A stretch of DNA of 64,000 bases from Pseudomonas sp. UBA1879 (GTDB lineage: Bacteria; Pseudomonadota; Gammaproteobacteria; Pseudomonadales; Pseudomonadaceae), in NCBI RefSeq assembly GCF_002338065.1, contig NZ_DDHJ01000004.1, forward strand, positions 263,943-327,942, read 5' to 3'. The notes under the pieces were generated by a model. That model did not search any database and was not told the origin of the DNA. It saw nothing but the letters and a program-made list of their open reading frames with translations. A program made the translations under genes and the position numbers. Shown here one piece after another: positions 51,104 to 59,924 of the stretch. The first letter of the stretch is position 1; each line of letters opens with the position of its first letter.

Positions 51104-51834
51104 GCCGAGCCCGCCAGGCCGCGGGCGATCCCGTTCAAATGCTGCACGGCCTGTTCAGGCGATACGTGCGCGGGCATTAGCGCGGGAATGAGTATGTCGG
51201 CCAGTTCCTGAGCGCGGGAGGGAGAAAGCCCTTCTTGCCTTTCCGCGAAGGACAGTACAGCGCGCTGCTCCTCAAGGCTCAGCGCTAAAGGTGCCGTCAC
51301 GATGGGCGCATCCGGCAATGCAGGTCGGGTGGTGGCGGTGTCTCGATAGATGACCAGCGTGCCCGCAGCCAGATCGCCGAGGCGTTTGAACAGTGGGTGT
51401 TGAAGGCAGGCAAAGGCCCCCACGCTGTAGCCGAAGGGCAACATGTCGACGAATCGCAACAGGTTGCGCAGCAGTGAGGCGGACCAGCCGACCGGCGTGC
51501 CGTCATCATGAACCACCCGCAGGCCCATGAGCTGCTTGCCCGGTGTACGCCCCTGGTGCAGCACTTCGAACAGCACCATGTACCACCAGTTGATGAGAAA
51601 CAGCGCCAGCACGAACAGCCCGGTGCCGAACTCGCCCAAGGCGTCCAGCATAAAGAACAGGCCTGTCAGCAGAACGCCGCGGATCAGCAGGTCAAAGGTG
51701 AACGCCAGTGATCGCGATAACAGCCCTGCAGGTCGCAATACCAGGTCAATCCCTTCCGGGGTTTCCATGCGGATGCGGGTGTCCAGTGGCGCAGGCTGCG
51801 CAGCATTCCTTGGCCAAGCGTGCGAAGAGGACAT
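51100..51834 (-). CDS. RDD-family membrane protein
   Basis: This 244-aa protein has an RDD domain of TM helices (about residues 38-160). It contains RSLAFTFDLLIRGVLL (the R and first D), LINWWYMVLFEVLHQGRTPGKQLMGLRVV and RNLLRFVDMLPFGY, where the family's Arg-Asp-Asp residues fall. The start is placed at the ATG at 51834; an upstream extension is unlikely. It is the first gene of the leftward moxR-type operon, divergent from sbcB. Confidence 0.9.
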   Translation of the reverse strand: MSSSHAWPRNAAQPAPLDTRIRMETPEGIDLVLRPAGLLSRSLAFTFDLLIRGVLLTGLFFMLDALGEFGTGLFVLALFLINWWYMVLFEVLHQGRTPGKQLMGLRVVHDDGTPVGWSASLLRNLLRFVDMLPFGYSVGAFACLQHPLFKRLGDLAAGTLVIYRDTATTRPALPDAPIVTAPLALSLEEQRAVLSFAERQEGLSPSRAQELADILIPALMPAHVSPEQAVQHLNGIARGLAGSA

Positions 51835-52015
51835 TGTCGGGGGGATACGCCAGAAATAAAGCCTGATGCTAGCCAGCACGGGAATGCTAAGCAACCGGAT
51901 GATTCGGATCCGTTGTGTGGGAAATGTCTTTAAACACTTCCGGCTGCGACACAGGCAGGCGGGGCGTAGAGGTCGATCTGGTAGACTGCGCCGGTCTTCT
52001 GCTCAGGATCAGCCC

Positions 52016-53446
52016 GTGACTTCCAGCATTTTCTGGTACGACTACGAAACCACCGGAATCAACCCACGAAACGATCGGCCCCTTCAGGTGGCGGGCATTC
52101 GCACGGACGATCAGCTCAATGAGATCGGCGATCCGATCAATCTTTATTGCCAGCCCAGCGATGACATTCTTCCGCACCCGGCCGCGTGTCTGGTGACCGG
52201 CATCACCCCGGCACGTCTGGCGGAAAAGGGCCTGTGCGAAGCCGATTTCATGACCCGTGTGCACGCTGAACTGTCGCTGCCCGGCACGTGCGGTGCGGGC
52301 TATAACACGTTGCGATTCGATGACGAGATGACGCGCTACAGTCTTTACCGCAACTTCTTCGACCCCTATGGCCGGGAGTGGCAGGGTGGCAACAGCCGCT
52401 GGGACCTGATCGACGTGGTGCGCACGGCCTATGCGCTGCGCCCCGAAGGCATCGTCTGGCCTGAAGAGGAGGGGCGTGTCACCCTCAAACTCGAGCGACT
52501 GACGGCGGCGAATGGTATTGACCACGGACACGCGCACGATGCGTTGTCCGACGTCCGTGCAACCATCGCGCTGGCGCGGCTCATTCGCGATAAACAGCCC
52601 AAACTCTACGACTATCTTTTTCAATTGCGCAGTAAACACAAGGTTCAGGACCAGGTACGCCTGCTGCAACCCTTGGTGCATATATCCGGGCGTTTTTCCG
52701 GAGCCCGTAGTTACCTCGGCGTTGTACTTCCTCTGGCGTGGCATCCGACGAACCGCAACGCGCTGATTGTCTGTGATCTGTTTCACGACCACAGCCCACT
52801 ACTGGACGAAGATGCGCAGACCTTGCGTCAGCGCTTATATACCCGACGAGAAGATCTGCTAGACGGCCAATTGCCGGTTCCGCTCAAACTCCTGCATATA
52901 AATAAGTGCCCGGTAGTCGCGCCCCTGAGTGTGCTACGCGAAGAGGATCGGCATCGGCTGCAGTTGGACCTGACCGTGTACAAAGAACGGGTTCGGGTGT
53001 TGGGCGAAGGGCAGGGCATCTGGGAGGAAAAGTTGAAGAACGTTTATGCCGGCGAGGAGTTCGCTGTCAGCGAGGACCCTGAACAACAGTTGTATGACGG
53101 GTTTATTAATGACAGGGACCGCCGGCTTTGTGAACAGGTTCGCATGGCGGAACCGCAACAATTAGCGAGCGATACATGGCCGTTCGATGATCCGCGTCTT
53201 CCGGAATTGTTATTTCGCTACCGCGCTCGTAACTTTGCCGAAACGCTCAATGTCGCGGACCAACAGCGCTGGTTGGGTTTTTGTCGGGAACGTCTCAGCG
53301 ATCCCCGGGCGGGCGCCCCCAATACCCTGAAAGCCTTCACCAAAGCGTTGATAGAGCTGTCGTTGAAAGCGACTCCGGAGCAGCTCAAAGTGCTCTATCA
53401 ATGGCAGGATTACTCACTGCAGCTGAAGCAGCGATTGGGAATATGA
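52016..53446 (+). CDS. sbcB: Exodeoxyribonuclease I
   Basis: This 476-aa protein is close to the E. coli length (475). It degrades single-stranded DNA 3'-5' in recombination and mismatch repair. The DEDDh domain comes first: IFWYDYETTG (motif I), then GYNTLRFDDEMTRY and HAHDALSDV (motif III His/Asp). SH3-like and helical domains follow. The GTG at 52016 starts VTSSIFWYDYETTG, matching family N-termini; the upstream frame is not conserved-looking. A bidirectional terminator follows. Confidence 0.95.
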   Translation: MTSSIFWYDYETTGINPRNDRPLQVAGIRTDDQLNEIGDPINLYCQPSDDILPHPAACLVTGITPARLAEKGLCEADFMTRVHAELSLPGTCGAGYNTLRFDDEMTRYSLYRNFFDPYGREWQGGNSRWDLIDVVRTAYALRPEGIVWPEEEGRVTLKLERLTAANGIDHGHAHDALSDVRATIALARLIRDKQPKLYDYLFQLRSKHKVQDQVRLLQPLVHISGRFSGARSYLGVVLPLAWHPTNRNALIVCDLFHDHSPLLDEDAQTLRQRLYTRREDLLDGQLPVPLKLLHINKCPVVAPLSVLREEDRHRLQLDLTVYKERVRVLGEGQGIWEEKLKNVYAGEEFAVSEDPEQQLYDGFINDRDRRLCEQVRMAEPQQLASDTWPFDDPRLPELLFRYRARNFAETLNVADQQRWLGFCRERLSDPRAGAPNTLKAFTKALIELSLKATPEQLKVLYQWQDYSLQLKQRLGI

Positions 53447-53473
53447 ACGCATCCGAGGTCGAGTACAGGTCAT

Positions 53474-53503
53474 AAAAAACGCCAGCATTTGCTGGCGTTT
53501 TTT
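53474..53503. terminator. Bidirectional rho-independent terminator between sbcB and mvaT
   Basis: AAAAAACGCCAGC ATTT GCTGGCGTTTTTT: a 7-bp GC-rich stem extended by A/T pairs, with T-tracts on both strands, between convergent genes. Confidence 0.9.
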
Positions 53504-53547
53504 ATGAGTCGCACATCACTGCACAACGTGGCAGAACTGTGTGAGCG

Positions 53548-53928
53548 TTAGCCCAGCAGAGTTGCCCAGCTTTCAACCTCGTCGCCGCCCCACTTGGCTT
53601 TCCACTCTTTCAGCGTCTTGTGGTTGCCACCTTTGGTTTCGATGATTTCGCCGTTATGCGGGTTCTTGTATTGCTTGACCTTACGTGCACGTTTGGTGCC
53701 GGTAGTTTTGACTGCAGCGCCGCCACGCGGGGCTTTCAGTTTGGAGTCTGGATCCAGCAGGGCAATGATGTCGCGCAGGGATTTTTGATATTCGCCCATC
53801 AGGGTGCGCAGTTTGCCTTCGAACTCAAGTTCCTTTTGCAGTTTGTCGTCCTGTTGCAGGTTTTGCAGACGCGCTTGCAGTTCTTTGATGGCTTCTTCTG
53901 TGGCGCGGTATTCGTTGATCAGGGACAT
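53548..53928 (-). CDS. mvaT: MvaT-family H-NS-like nucleoid-associated repressor
   Basis: This 126-aa protein has an N-terminal coiled-coil oligomerisation region (about 1-60, EEAIKELQARLQNLQQD) and a C-terminal DNA-binding domain with the AT-pincer segment (YKNPHNGEIIETKGGNHKTL, then KEWKAKWG). MvaT silences AT-rich and acquired DNA in Pseudomonas. The start is the ATG at 53928 (MSLINEYRATEEA), matching the family. It sits between sbcB and purU as in other pseudomonads. Confidence 0.95.
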   Translation of the reverse strand: MSLINEYRATEEAIKELQARLQNLQQDDKLQKELEFEGKLRTLMGEYQKSLRDIIALLDPDSKLKAPRGGAAVKTTGTKRARKVKQYKNPHNGEIIETKGGNHKTLKEWKAKWGGDEVESWATLLG

Positions 53929-54278
53929 GTGGGCTACCTGTGTTGTGATGGGCAGGGTGTAATGACGCAATAATAGTCACAGTATTTGCGCAAGTAAACA
54001 TTTAAGAAATGTTTTATCTGACGCATTTTGAAATAGCCGCTAGTCCTACGCCGTTTCGTGAAAAAAGTGTCATGCGCGTCCCGCGTAAATACCTACGCTA
54101 TTTAGTAGGTTTATTGACGCCCTGTTTCGTGGCAGGGAGCGCAGCGCGAGAACAGCGATGCATTACCGCTGATCGAGGTCGATTTCGATGGCACTGAAAT
54201 CAGTTCGAACAGCCTACTGCACGGTCGCGTGGTAACCGCTAGAATAGCCGCCTTTGCGAAGTTCTGGAGTTTCCCCCC
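53929..54278. promoter_or_regulatory. Divergent mvaT/purU promoter region
   Basis: About 350 bp, AT-richer than its surroundings. It contains the inverted repeat ACCTAC-N8-GTAGGT (about 54091-54110) and a promoter-like TTGCGC / TATTAT pair for mvaT (about 53970-53995 on the minus strand). No gene is seen. Confidence 0.4.
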
Positions 54279-55130
54279 ATGCGCACTTTTCGTCTGGTGA
54301 TTGCTTGCCCGGACCGTGTCGGCATCGTTGCCAAAGTCAGTAACTTTCTGGCGACCTACAACGGCTGGATTACCGAAGCGAGTCATCATTCCGACAGCCT
54401 CAGTGGCTGGTTTTTCATGCGTCATGAAATCCGTGCCGATACCCTCCCGTTTGACCTGGATGGCTTCCGTGAAGCGTTCACGCCGATTGCCGAAGAATTC
54501 GGAATGGATTGGCGCATCACCGATTCGGATCAGAAGAAGCGCGTAGTGCTCATGGCCAGCCGCGAGTCTCATTGTCTGGCGGATTTGCTGCACCGCTGGC
54601 ACAGCGATGAACTGGACTGCGAGATTGCCTGCGTCATCTCCAACCACCAAGATCTGCGCAGCATGGTCGAGTGGCACAACATTCCCTATTACCATGTGCC
54701 CGTTGACCCGAAAGACAAGGAACCGGCGTTTGCCGAAGTGTCGCGTCTGGTCAAGCAACATGAAGCCGATGTCGTGGTGCTGGCCCGGTACATGCAGATC
54801 CTGCCGCCACAGCTTTGCCGTGAGTACGCGCATCAGGTGATCAACATCCATCACAGCTTCCTGCCCTCGTTCGTAGGCGCCAAGCCGTATCATCAAGCCT
54901 CGTTGCGAGGCGTGAAGCTGATTGGCGCGACGTGTCATTACGTCACCGAAGAACTGGACGCGGGCCCGATCATCGAGCAGGACGTCGTGCGTGTCACTCA
55001 CCGCGACAGCATCGAGAACATGGTGCGTTTCGGCCGTGACGTGGAAAAAATGGTGCTGGCGCGCGGTTTGCGCGCTCACCTTGAAGACCGTGTGCTGGTG
55101 CACGACAACAAGACGGTCGTGTTCGACTGA
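54279..55130 (+). CDS. purU: Formyltetrahydrofolate deformylase
   Basis: This 283-aa PurU hydrolyses 10-formyl-THF to formate and THF, balancing one-carbon pools. It has an ACT domain at about 1-85 (FRLVIACPDRVGIVAKVSNFL) and a formyltransferase-like domain with the catalytic Asn-His-Asp set in INIHHSFLPSF and ELDAGPIIEQD. The ATG at 54279 matches the family length. A long antisense frame over it is a shadow. Confidence 0.95.
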   Translation: MRTFRLVIACPDRVGIVAKVSNFLATYNGWITEASHHSDSLSGWFFMRHEIRADTLPFDLDGFREAFTPIAEEFGMDWRITDSDQKKRVVLMASRESHCLADLLHRWHSDELDCEIACVISNHQDLRSMVEWHNIPYYHVPVDPKDKEPAFAEVSRLVKQHEADVVVLARYMQILPPQLCREYAHQVINIHHSFLPSFVGAKPYHQASLRGVKLIGATCHYVTEELDAGPIIEQDVVRVTHRDSIENMVRFGRDVEKMVLARGLRAHLEDRVLVHDNKTVVFD

Positions 55131-55225
55131 GTGTCTTCCCTCAAGCTTGCCGCTGCGGGCGTGAATGGCGCCCTCAGCGAATGGCTTTCCAGCAGCATTG
55201 ATTCCAAGCAGAGGATGTTGCAGAC

Positions 55226-55408
55226 ATGACCAACCCCCTCGACAAAGCCACCTCCAAAGCTCCGCCTACACTGGGAGAAGGCTGCCTCAGCCGGTACGAC
55301 CCGGATGCGTTATCGCCCGATGATGGCACCGACTTCGAGGGCGCTGCTCAATTGTGGGATGCGCTCAAGCCTGTGGACGAGGACGAATCAGGTCTTGATC
55401 CGCAATAG
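55226..55408 (+). CDS. Small acidic hypothetical protein (60 aa)
   Basis: A 60-aa acidic protein (MTNPLDKATSKAPPTLGEGC...) with no predicted structure or motif. An AGAGGATG sequence precedes the ATG. Its end overlaps the 3' end of the convergent flippase-like gene by about 20 bp. It is plausibly a conserved small Pseudomonas protein; function unknown. Confidence 0.55.
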   Translation: MTNPLDKATSKAPPTLGEGCLSRYDPDALSPDDGTDFEGAAQLWDALKPVDEDESGLDPQ

Positions 55409-56380
55409 CTTGATCAGCAGCGGTTTGCCCACCATCAGCAGAAAGACCGGGCCGCCTGCAACCAGGTAGAAGTAATAGGTCACGATGCGCCAGATCAGAA
55501 TCGCCGCTGCTGCGGTCGATTTCCCCACCATTGGCGCCAGTAAGGCCGCCGATGTCAATTCCGCTGCGCCGGCGCCGCCAGGTGACAGGCTGAACTGTCC
55601 CGCGCTCAACGACAGCATCTGTACCAGAAACGTCTAGGCCCAATCGATGTTCACCCCAAGCCCGATCAGCGCCAGGTAGAGCACGCTGTAGCGTAGCCCC
55701 CAATGGACGCACGTCAGTAGGAAGACTTTGAACAGCACCCGATGGGGCATCTTCCAGGTTTCCGCCAGCGCGTCACGAAAATGCAGGAGCTTGCGCGCCC
55801 AGCGAAGGCGAGTGGTGTTTTTGCGTTTCAGGCGTTTGAGCAGCCGGCCATTGAAGAGGATGATCCGCCGATGGAAACGGGCGAAACCCGCGCACGCGCA
55901 CAGCCCTGCGCCGATCAGCAAGGCGCTGGCGATCAGCATCCACTCGAGGTTTTCACTGAGTTTGTGAAACACCGCGTAAATCAAAATGCCGATCAGGGCG
56001 AGCAGAAAAAACACCAGGTCATTGAGCTGGTCAGTCGCGAACGCCGCGGTGCTTTTGGCCGGGCCGATCCCGCAGCGTGACAGCAATGCCACCAGCGTCA
56101 GCGGCGCACCACTGCCACCGGGCGTCGCGCTGTAGGCGAATTCGGTTGCCATGACCACACCCAGACTCTTGCGCATCCCCAAACCATTGGCGCTGTCCCC
56201 CAATAGCAGACGCAGGCGCATGGTGTTCGCACACCACCCCACCAGCACCATGCCGAACATCGCCAGAAACAGCGGCAGCGGAAAGTTACGCAGGCGATGA
56301 AACATGTCCATGCCCCCCATGAACAGGGGAATGAGCAATGCGAGCACCAGCAGTGCCACCAGCCAGAACAGTCGCTTCAC
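55388..56380 (-). pseudogene. Flippase-like (UPF0104 / lysylphosphatidylglycerol synthase TM region) protein interrupted by an in-frame amber codon
   Basis: The frame from 56380 codes for a multi-pass membrane protein (WCANTMRLRLLLGDSANGLG, FAYSATPGGSGAPLTLVALLSRCG) but stops at TAG (55634-55636) after GVNIDWA. The same frame resumes TFLVQMLSLSAGQFSLSPGG and runs to TGA at 55388, giving a normal length of about 330 aa. A single C-to-T change of CAG would explain the stop. Full-length members are flippase-like integral membrane proteins. Either the gene is inactivated or suppression or a sequence error is involved. Confidence 0.82.
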
Positions 56381-56678
56381 GCGCAGAACCTGCGACGTCG
56401 ATGCGCGGGCGCCTTGCTACGTCGGACGAGTCGATGAGGACGCGACGGGGCGTCGATTCGAGCAGAGATGGGCATCTGGAGAGTGTCCTGCAAATTTGCG
56501 TCCTTGATTGACCGCCATCAGGGGCGGGTGTTCGGCGAGCGCCTTTGGCCTCGTGATCATCGCGCTGGGTGAACTAGAGTGAAGGGGCCGACTCGGGTTG
56601 GCAATCTTCGATGCAGAAGAAGCGTAAGCGTTATCTCGATCTTGCTGCGTAAAACCAATGTGATCTGTGGGTGAAGAC

Positions 56679-58169
56679 ATGCCGGATTCTCAAGACATTC
56701 TTATCGGCGCCGGGCCGGACGGTCAGCCGATCGGTCAGGCGCTACGTCTGGCCAATCGTCACGGCCTGGTGGCGGGCGCGACGGGCACGGGGAAAACCGT
56801 GACATTGCAACGCTTGGCGGAAGCTTTCAGTGATGCCGGCGTTGCGGTATTTGCGGCCGATATCAAAGGTGATCTCTGCGGATTGGGCGCGCCGGGCAAT
56901 CCACAAGGCAAGGTCGCCGAGCGCATCGCCAGCATGCCTTGGTTGAACCACACACCTCAGGGATATCCCGTCACCTTGTGGGATGTGCAAGGCCAGTCTG
57001 GCCATCCATTGCGCACGACCTTGTCGGAAATGGGACCGTTGCTGCTCGGTAGCCTCCTCGAACTCACCGACAGTCAACAGTCGGCGTTGTACGCAGCGTT
57101 CAAGGTGGCCGATCGCGAAGGGTTGTTGTTGCTGGATATCAAAGACCTCAAGGCGCTGCTCAGTTACCTGCGCGATCAGCCCGACGTGCTGGGTGAGGAC
57201 AGCGCGTTGATGACCACCGGGTCGAGCCAGGCGCTGTTACGTCGCCTGGCAGTGCTTGAACAGCAAGGTGCCGAGGCGCTGTTTGGCGAACCTGCCTTGC
57301 AGCTGGAAGACCTGCTGCAGTTGGCACCGGATGGGCGAGGGCGTATTCATCTACTCGATGCCAGCCGCCTGGTTCACGAAGCGCCCAAGGTCTACGCGAC
57401 GTTTCTGTTGTGGCTGCTGGCTGAACTGTTCGAGCAACTGCCGGAACGCGGCGACGCCGACAAACCCTTGCTCGCTTTATTCTTCGACGAGGCGCACCTG
57501 TTGTTCGCTGATACGCCCAAAGCGTTGCAAGACCGACTCGAACAAGTGGTGCGCCTGATTCGTTCCAAAGGGGTAGGCGTGTATTTCGTCACGCAGTCCC
57601 CGGGGGATCTGCCAGACGCCATTCTGGCGCAGCTCGGTTTGCGAATTCAGCATGGCCTCCGAGCATTCACCAGCAAAGAGCAGAAATCCCTCAAGGCGGT
57701 GGCGGCGGGCTTTCGGCCGAATCCGGAATTTGATGCGCTGACGGTGTTGACGGAGCTGGGCATCGGCGAGGCGCTGGTTGGCACGTTGCAGGAAAAAGGC
57801 ACACCGGAAATGGTCAGGCGGGTATTCGTGGCCCCGCCGCAGTCGAGAATTGGTCCGCTGAGCGAGGCTGAGCGGGCGGGATTGATCGCCCAGTCGCCAC
57901 TGGCGGGGCGCTATGACAAACCGGTGGACCGGGAATCTGCCTACGAAATGTTACTGGCACGCAAAGGGCCGGTGGTTGATAAGGCACATCCGCCTGCACC
58001 GGAAGGAAAAGCTGAAGGCGGCTTCGCGGACATGGCGGGCGGTTTCTTGGGTGGCTTGGCCGGCCAGGCGGTCAAGAGTGCAATGCGCCAGGCTGCGAAT
58101 CAGATTGGACGGGAGCTGGTGCGGGGGCTGATGGGCTCACTATTGGGTGGAAGCAAAAAGCGGCGCTGA
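56679..58169 (+). CDS. HerA-like / YjgR-family (DUF853) AAA ATPase
   Basis: A 496-aa ATPase with Walker A GATGTGKTVT and Walker B LLALFFDEAHLLF, a YFVTQSPGDLP sensor-type motif and RIQHGLRAFTSKEQKSL, all typical of YjgR proteins related to HerA/FtsK helicases. The Gly-rich C-terminus (GGFLGGLAGQAVKSAM) is also typical. The cellular role is unknown. The ATG at 56679 (MPDSQDILIGAG) is preferred over a GTG at 56667. A terminator follows. Confidence 0.92.
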   Translation: MPDSQDILIGAGPDGQPIGQALRLANRHGLVAGATGTGKTVTLQRLAEAFSDAGVAVFAADIKGDLCGLGAPGNPQGKVAERIASMPWLNHTPQGYPVTLWDVQGQSGHPLRTTLSEMGPLLLGSLLELTDSQQSALYAAFKVADREGLLLLDIKDLKALLSYLRDQPDVLGEDSALMTTGSSQALLRRLAVLEQQGAEALFGEPALQLEDLLQLAPDGRGRIHLLDASRLVHEAPKVYATFLLWLLAELFEQLPERGDADKPLLALFFDEAHLLFADTPKALQDRLEQVVRLIRSKGVGVYFVTQSPGDLPDAILAQLGLRIQHGLRAFTSKEQKSLKAVAAGFRPNPEFDALTVLTELGIGEALVGTLQEKGTPEMVRRVFVAPPQSRIGPLSEAERAGLIAQSPLAGRYDKPVDRESAYEMLLARKGPVVDKAHPPAPEGKAEGGFADMAGGFLGGLAGQAVKSAMRQAANQIGRELVRGLMGSLLGGSKKRR

Positions 58170-58191
58170 GCGAAGGGGCATCCCAGAAACG

Positions 58192-58222
58192 AAAATGCCC
58201 ACTCAAGCAGTGGGCATTTTTT
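58192..58222. terminator. Bidirectional rho-independent terminator
   Basis: AAAATGCCCACT CAAGC AGTGGGCATTTTTT forms a 12-bp stem with A and T tracts on either side, between the convergent ATPase and pit genes. Confidence 0.9.
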
Positions 58223-58242
58223 GTCTCAGGCTATCGACGCAG

Positions 58243-59715
58243 TCACGCCAGTGCTTTCGACGCCAGCCAGAACAGACCCGCCGACAGCGCGACGGTGGCA
58301 GGCAGGGTCAGCACCCAAGCCAGCAGGATGTTGCGAACGGTGCCACCTTGGAGGCCACTTTTGTTGGCGACCATGGTCCCGGCCACGCCAGATGACAGGA
58401 TGTGGGTGGTCGAAACGGGCAGGCTGAACACGTTCGCCAGGGCGATGGCGCTGGCGGTGGTGATCTGCGCCGACATGCCCTGCGCATAGGTCATGCCCTG
58501 TTTGCCGATCTTCTCGCCGATGGTGAGTACCACGCGCTTCCAGCCAACCATGGTGCCGATACCCAGCGCCAGTGCCACCGCCAGAATCACCCAGAAAGGG
58601 GCGTATTCGGTGGTGGTGGTCAGATCTTTGCGCAGTTTGTCGAGATCGGACTTTTCCCGGGCGTCGAGAGCGGGCAGCTTCCCGACCTTGCGCGCGGTGT
58701 CGTCAAGGCAGAGCAGGTAGCGGCGAACTTCGATGCGGTGTTCGGGGGCCAGGCTGTGGTAATCCGTCACGCCTTTGAGGTTGTTCAGCAGCGCGTCGAT
58801 GGTGGGTTCGGTCTGCTCAGGGTTGCAACTGAAACGCTCAGGCAGGTCGCCCGATGTCGATTTGCCCAATGCCAGGTATTCACCCAGTGTCGCGCTGTTG
58901 CGCTGATAGAACTGACTGAGGTGCTGGGTCGCATCACGGGTGCGCTCGATTTGATAGGTAGTGGTGCTCAGGTCCAGCACGAACTGGGCCGGAACGATGC
59001 CGATCAGCACCAGCATGATCAGGCCGATGCCCTTCTGGCCGTCGTTGGAACCGTGGACGAAGCTGACCGCCATCGCCGAAATCACCAGGACCAGGCGATT
59101 CCAGAACGGCGGATGCTTCTTGTCGTCGATGCTGCGGCGCTGTTCCGGCGTCTTGTGCATCTTCGACAACGGGCGCCAGGTTTTCAGCCCGATCAGCACC
59201 AACCCCGCGACGATGAAACCGGCCAATGGGGAAAACACCAGCGAGGCACCGATATCGATCGCCTTCTGCCAGTTCACCCCTTCACCCAGCGGAATGTGGT
59301 TGATCAGCGCGTTGGCCAGGCCTACGCCCAGAATGGAGCCGATCAGGGTGTGTGAGCTGGAGGCCGGAATGCCGAAATACCAGGTGCCGAGGTTCCAGGT
59401 GATCGCCGCAGCCAGCAGCGAGAAGACCATTGCCAGGCCATGACCGGTGTTGACGTTGATCAGCAATTCGACCGGTAGCAGATGGACGATGGCATAGGCC
59501 ACGCCGACGCCGCCCAACAGCACCCCGAGAAAATTGAACACACCCGAGAAGAACACGGCCAGATGAGGCGGCATGGCCTTGGTGTAAATGACTGTCGCCA
59601 CCGCGTTGGCGGTGTCATGAAAGCCGTTGATGAACTCGAAGGTGAGGACAAACGCGAGGGCGAGCAGCAGGCTCACAATCACCCAAGCATCCAGTCCGCT
59701 GAATAAATCGATCAT
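58243..59715 (-). CDS. pit: Low-affinity inorganic phosphate transporter (PiT family)
   Basis: This 490-aa membrane protein of the PitA type is a metal-phosphate/proton symporter. The two family repeats are visible: FEFINGFHDTANAVAT near the N-terminus and FVHGSNDGQKGIGLI in the middle, each with the conserved Asp/Asn. GIPASSSHTLIGS and SLPVSTTHILSSG are the paired second motifs. A central hydrophilic loop (about 255-365) is long. It is a lone gene, its start at 59715 facing the effector gene. Confidence 0.94.
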   Translation of the reverse strand: MIDLFSGLDAWVIVSLLLALAFVLTFEFINGFHDTANAVATVIYTKAMPPHLAVFFSGVFNFLGVLLGGVGVAYAIVHLLPVELLINVNTGHGLAMVFSLLAAAITWNLGTWYFGIPASSSHTLIGSILGVGLANALINHIPLGEGVNWQKAIDIGASLVFSPLAGFIVAGLVLIGLKTWRPLSKMHKTPEQRRSIDDKKHPPFWNRLVLVISAMAVSFVHGSNDGQKGIGLIMLVLIGIVPAQFVLDLSTTTYQIERTRDATQHLSQFYQRNSATLGEYLALGKSTSGDLPERFSCNPEQTEPTIDALLNNLKGVTDYHSLAPEHRIEVRRYLLCLDDTARKVGKLPALDAREKSDLDKLRKDLTTTTEYAPFWVILAVALALGIGTMVGWKRVVLTIGEKIGKQGMTYAQGMSAQITTASAIALANVFSLPVSTTHILSSGVAGTMVANKSGLQGGTVRNILLAWVLTLPATVALSAGLFWLASKALA

Positions 59716-59859
59716 GGAAGGTTTTCTGACCCGGTATTAAGGGGGCGGGATTATGACAGAAAAAAAACTAACCGATAGGCAAGCCGCCGATTGGTAATGA
59801 CTTGCGACGAAATTCTTTTGCGCTACAGAAGGCCCTTCCTTGGCTGACCGAGGAATTTC

Positions 59860-59888
59860 GGAACCTTCCTACAGCTCGGCGCCACCCA
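59860..59888 (+). promoter_or_regulatory. hrp box (HrpL-dependent promoter)
   Basis: GGAACC, 16 nt, CCACCCA is an exact match to the P. syringae hrp box GGAACC-N15/16-CCACNNA. It lies 36 nt upstream of the ATG at 59925, the usual distance for type III effector genes. Confidence 0.9.
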
Positions 59889-59924
59889 GTCTGAGTTATT
59901 CCCACAGTTCAGGTGCCGATTCCG

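Noticed and set aside
51887..52792. 301-codon minus-strand frame
   Set aside because: Antisense shadow of sbcB.
54111..55103. 330-codon minus-strand frame
   Set aside because: Antisense shadow of purU.
58402..59355. 317-codon plus-strand frame
   Set aside because: Antisense shadow of the pit gene.
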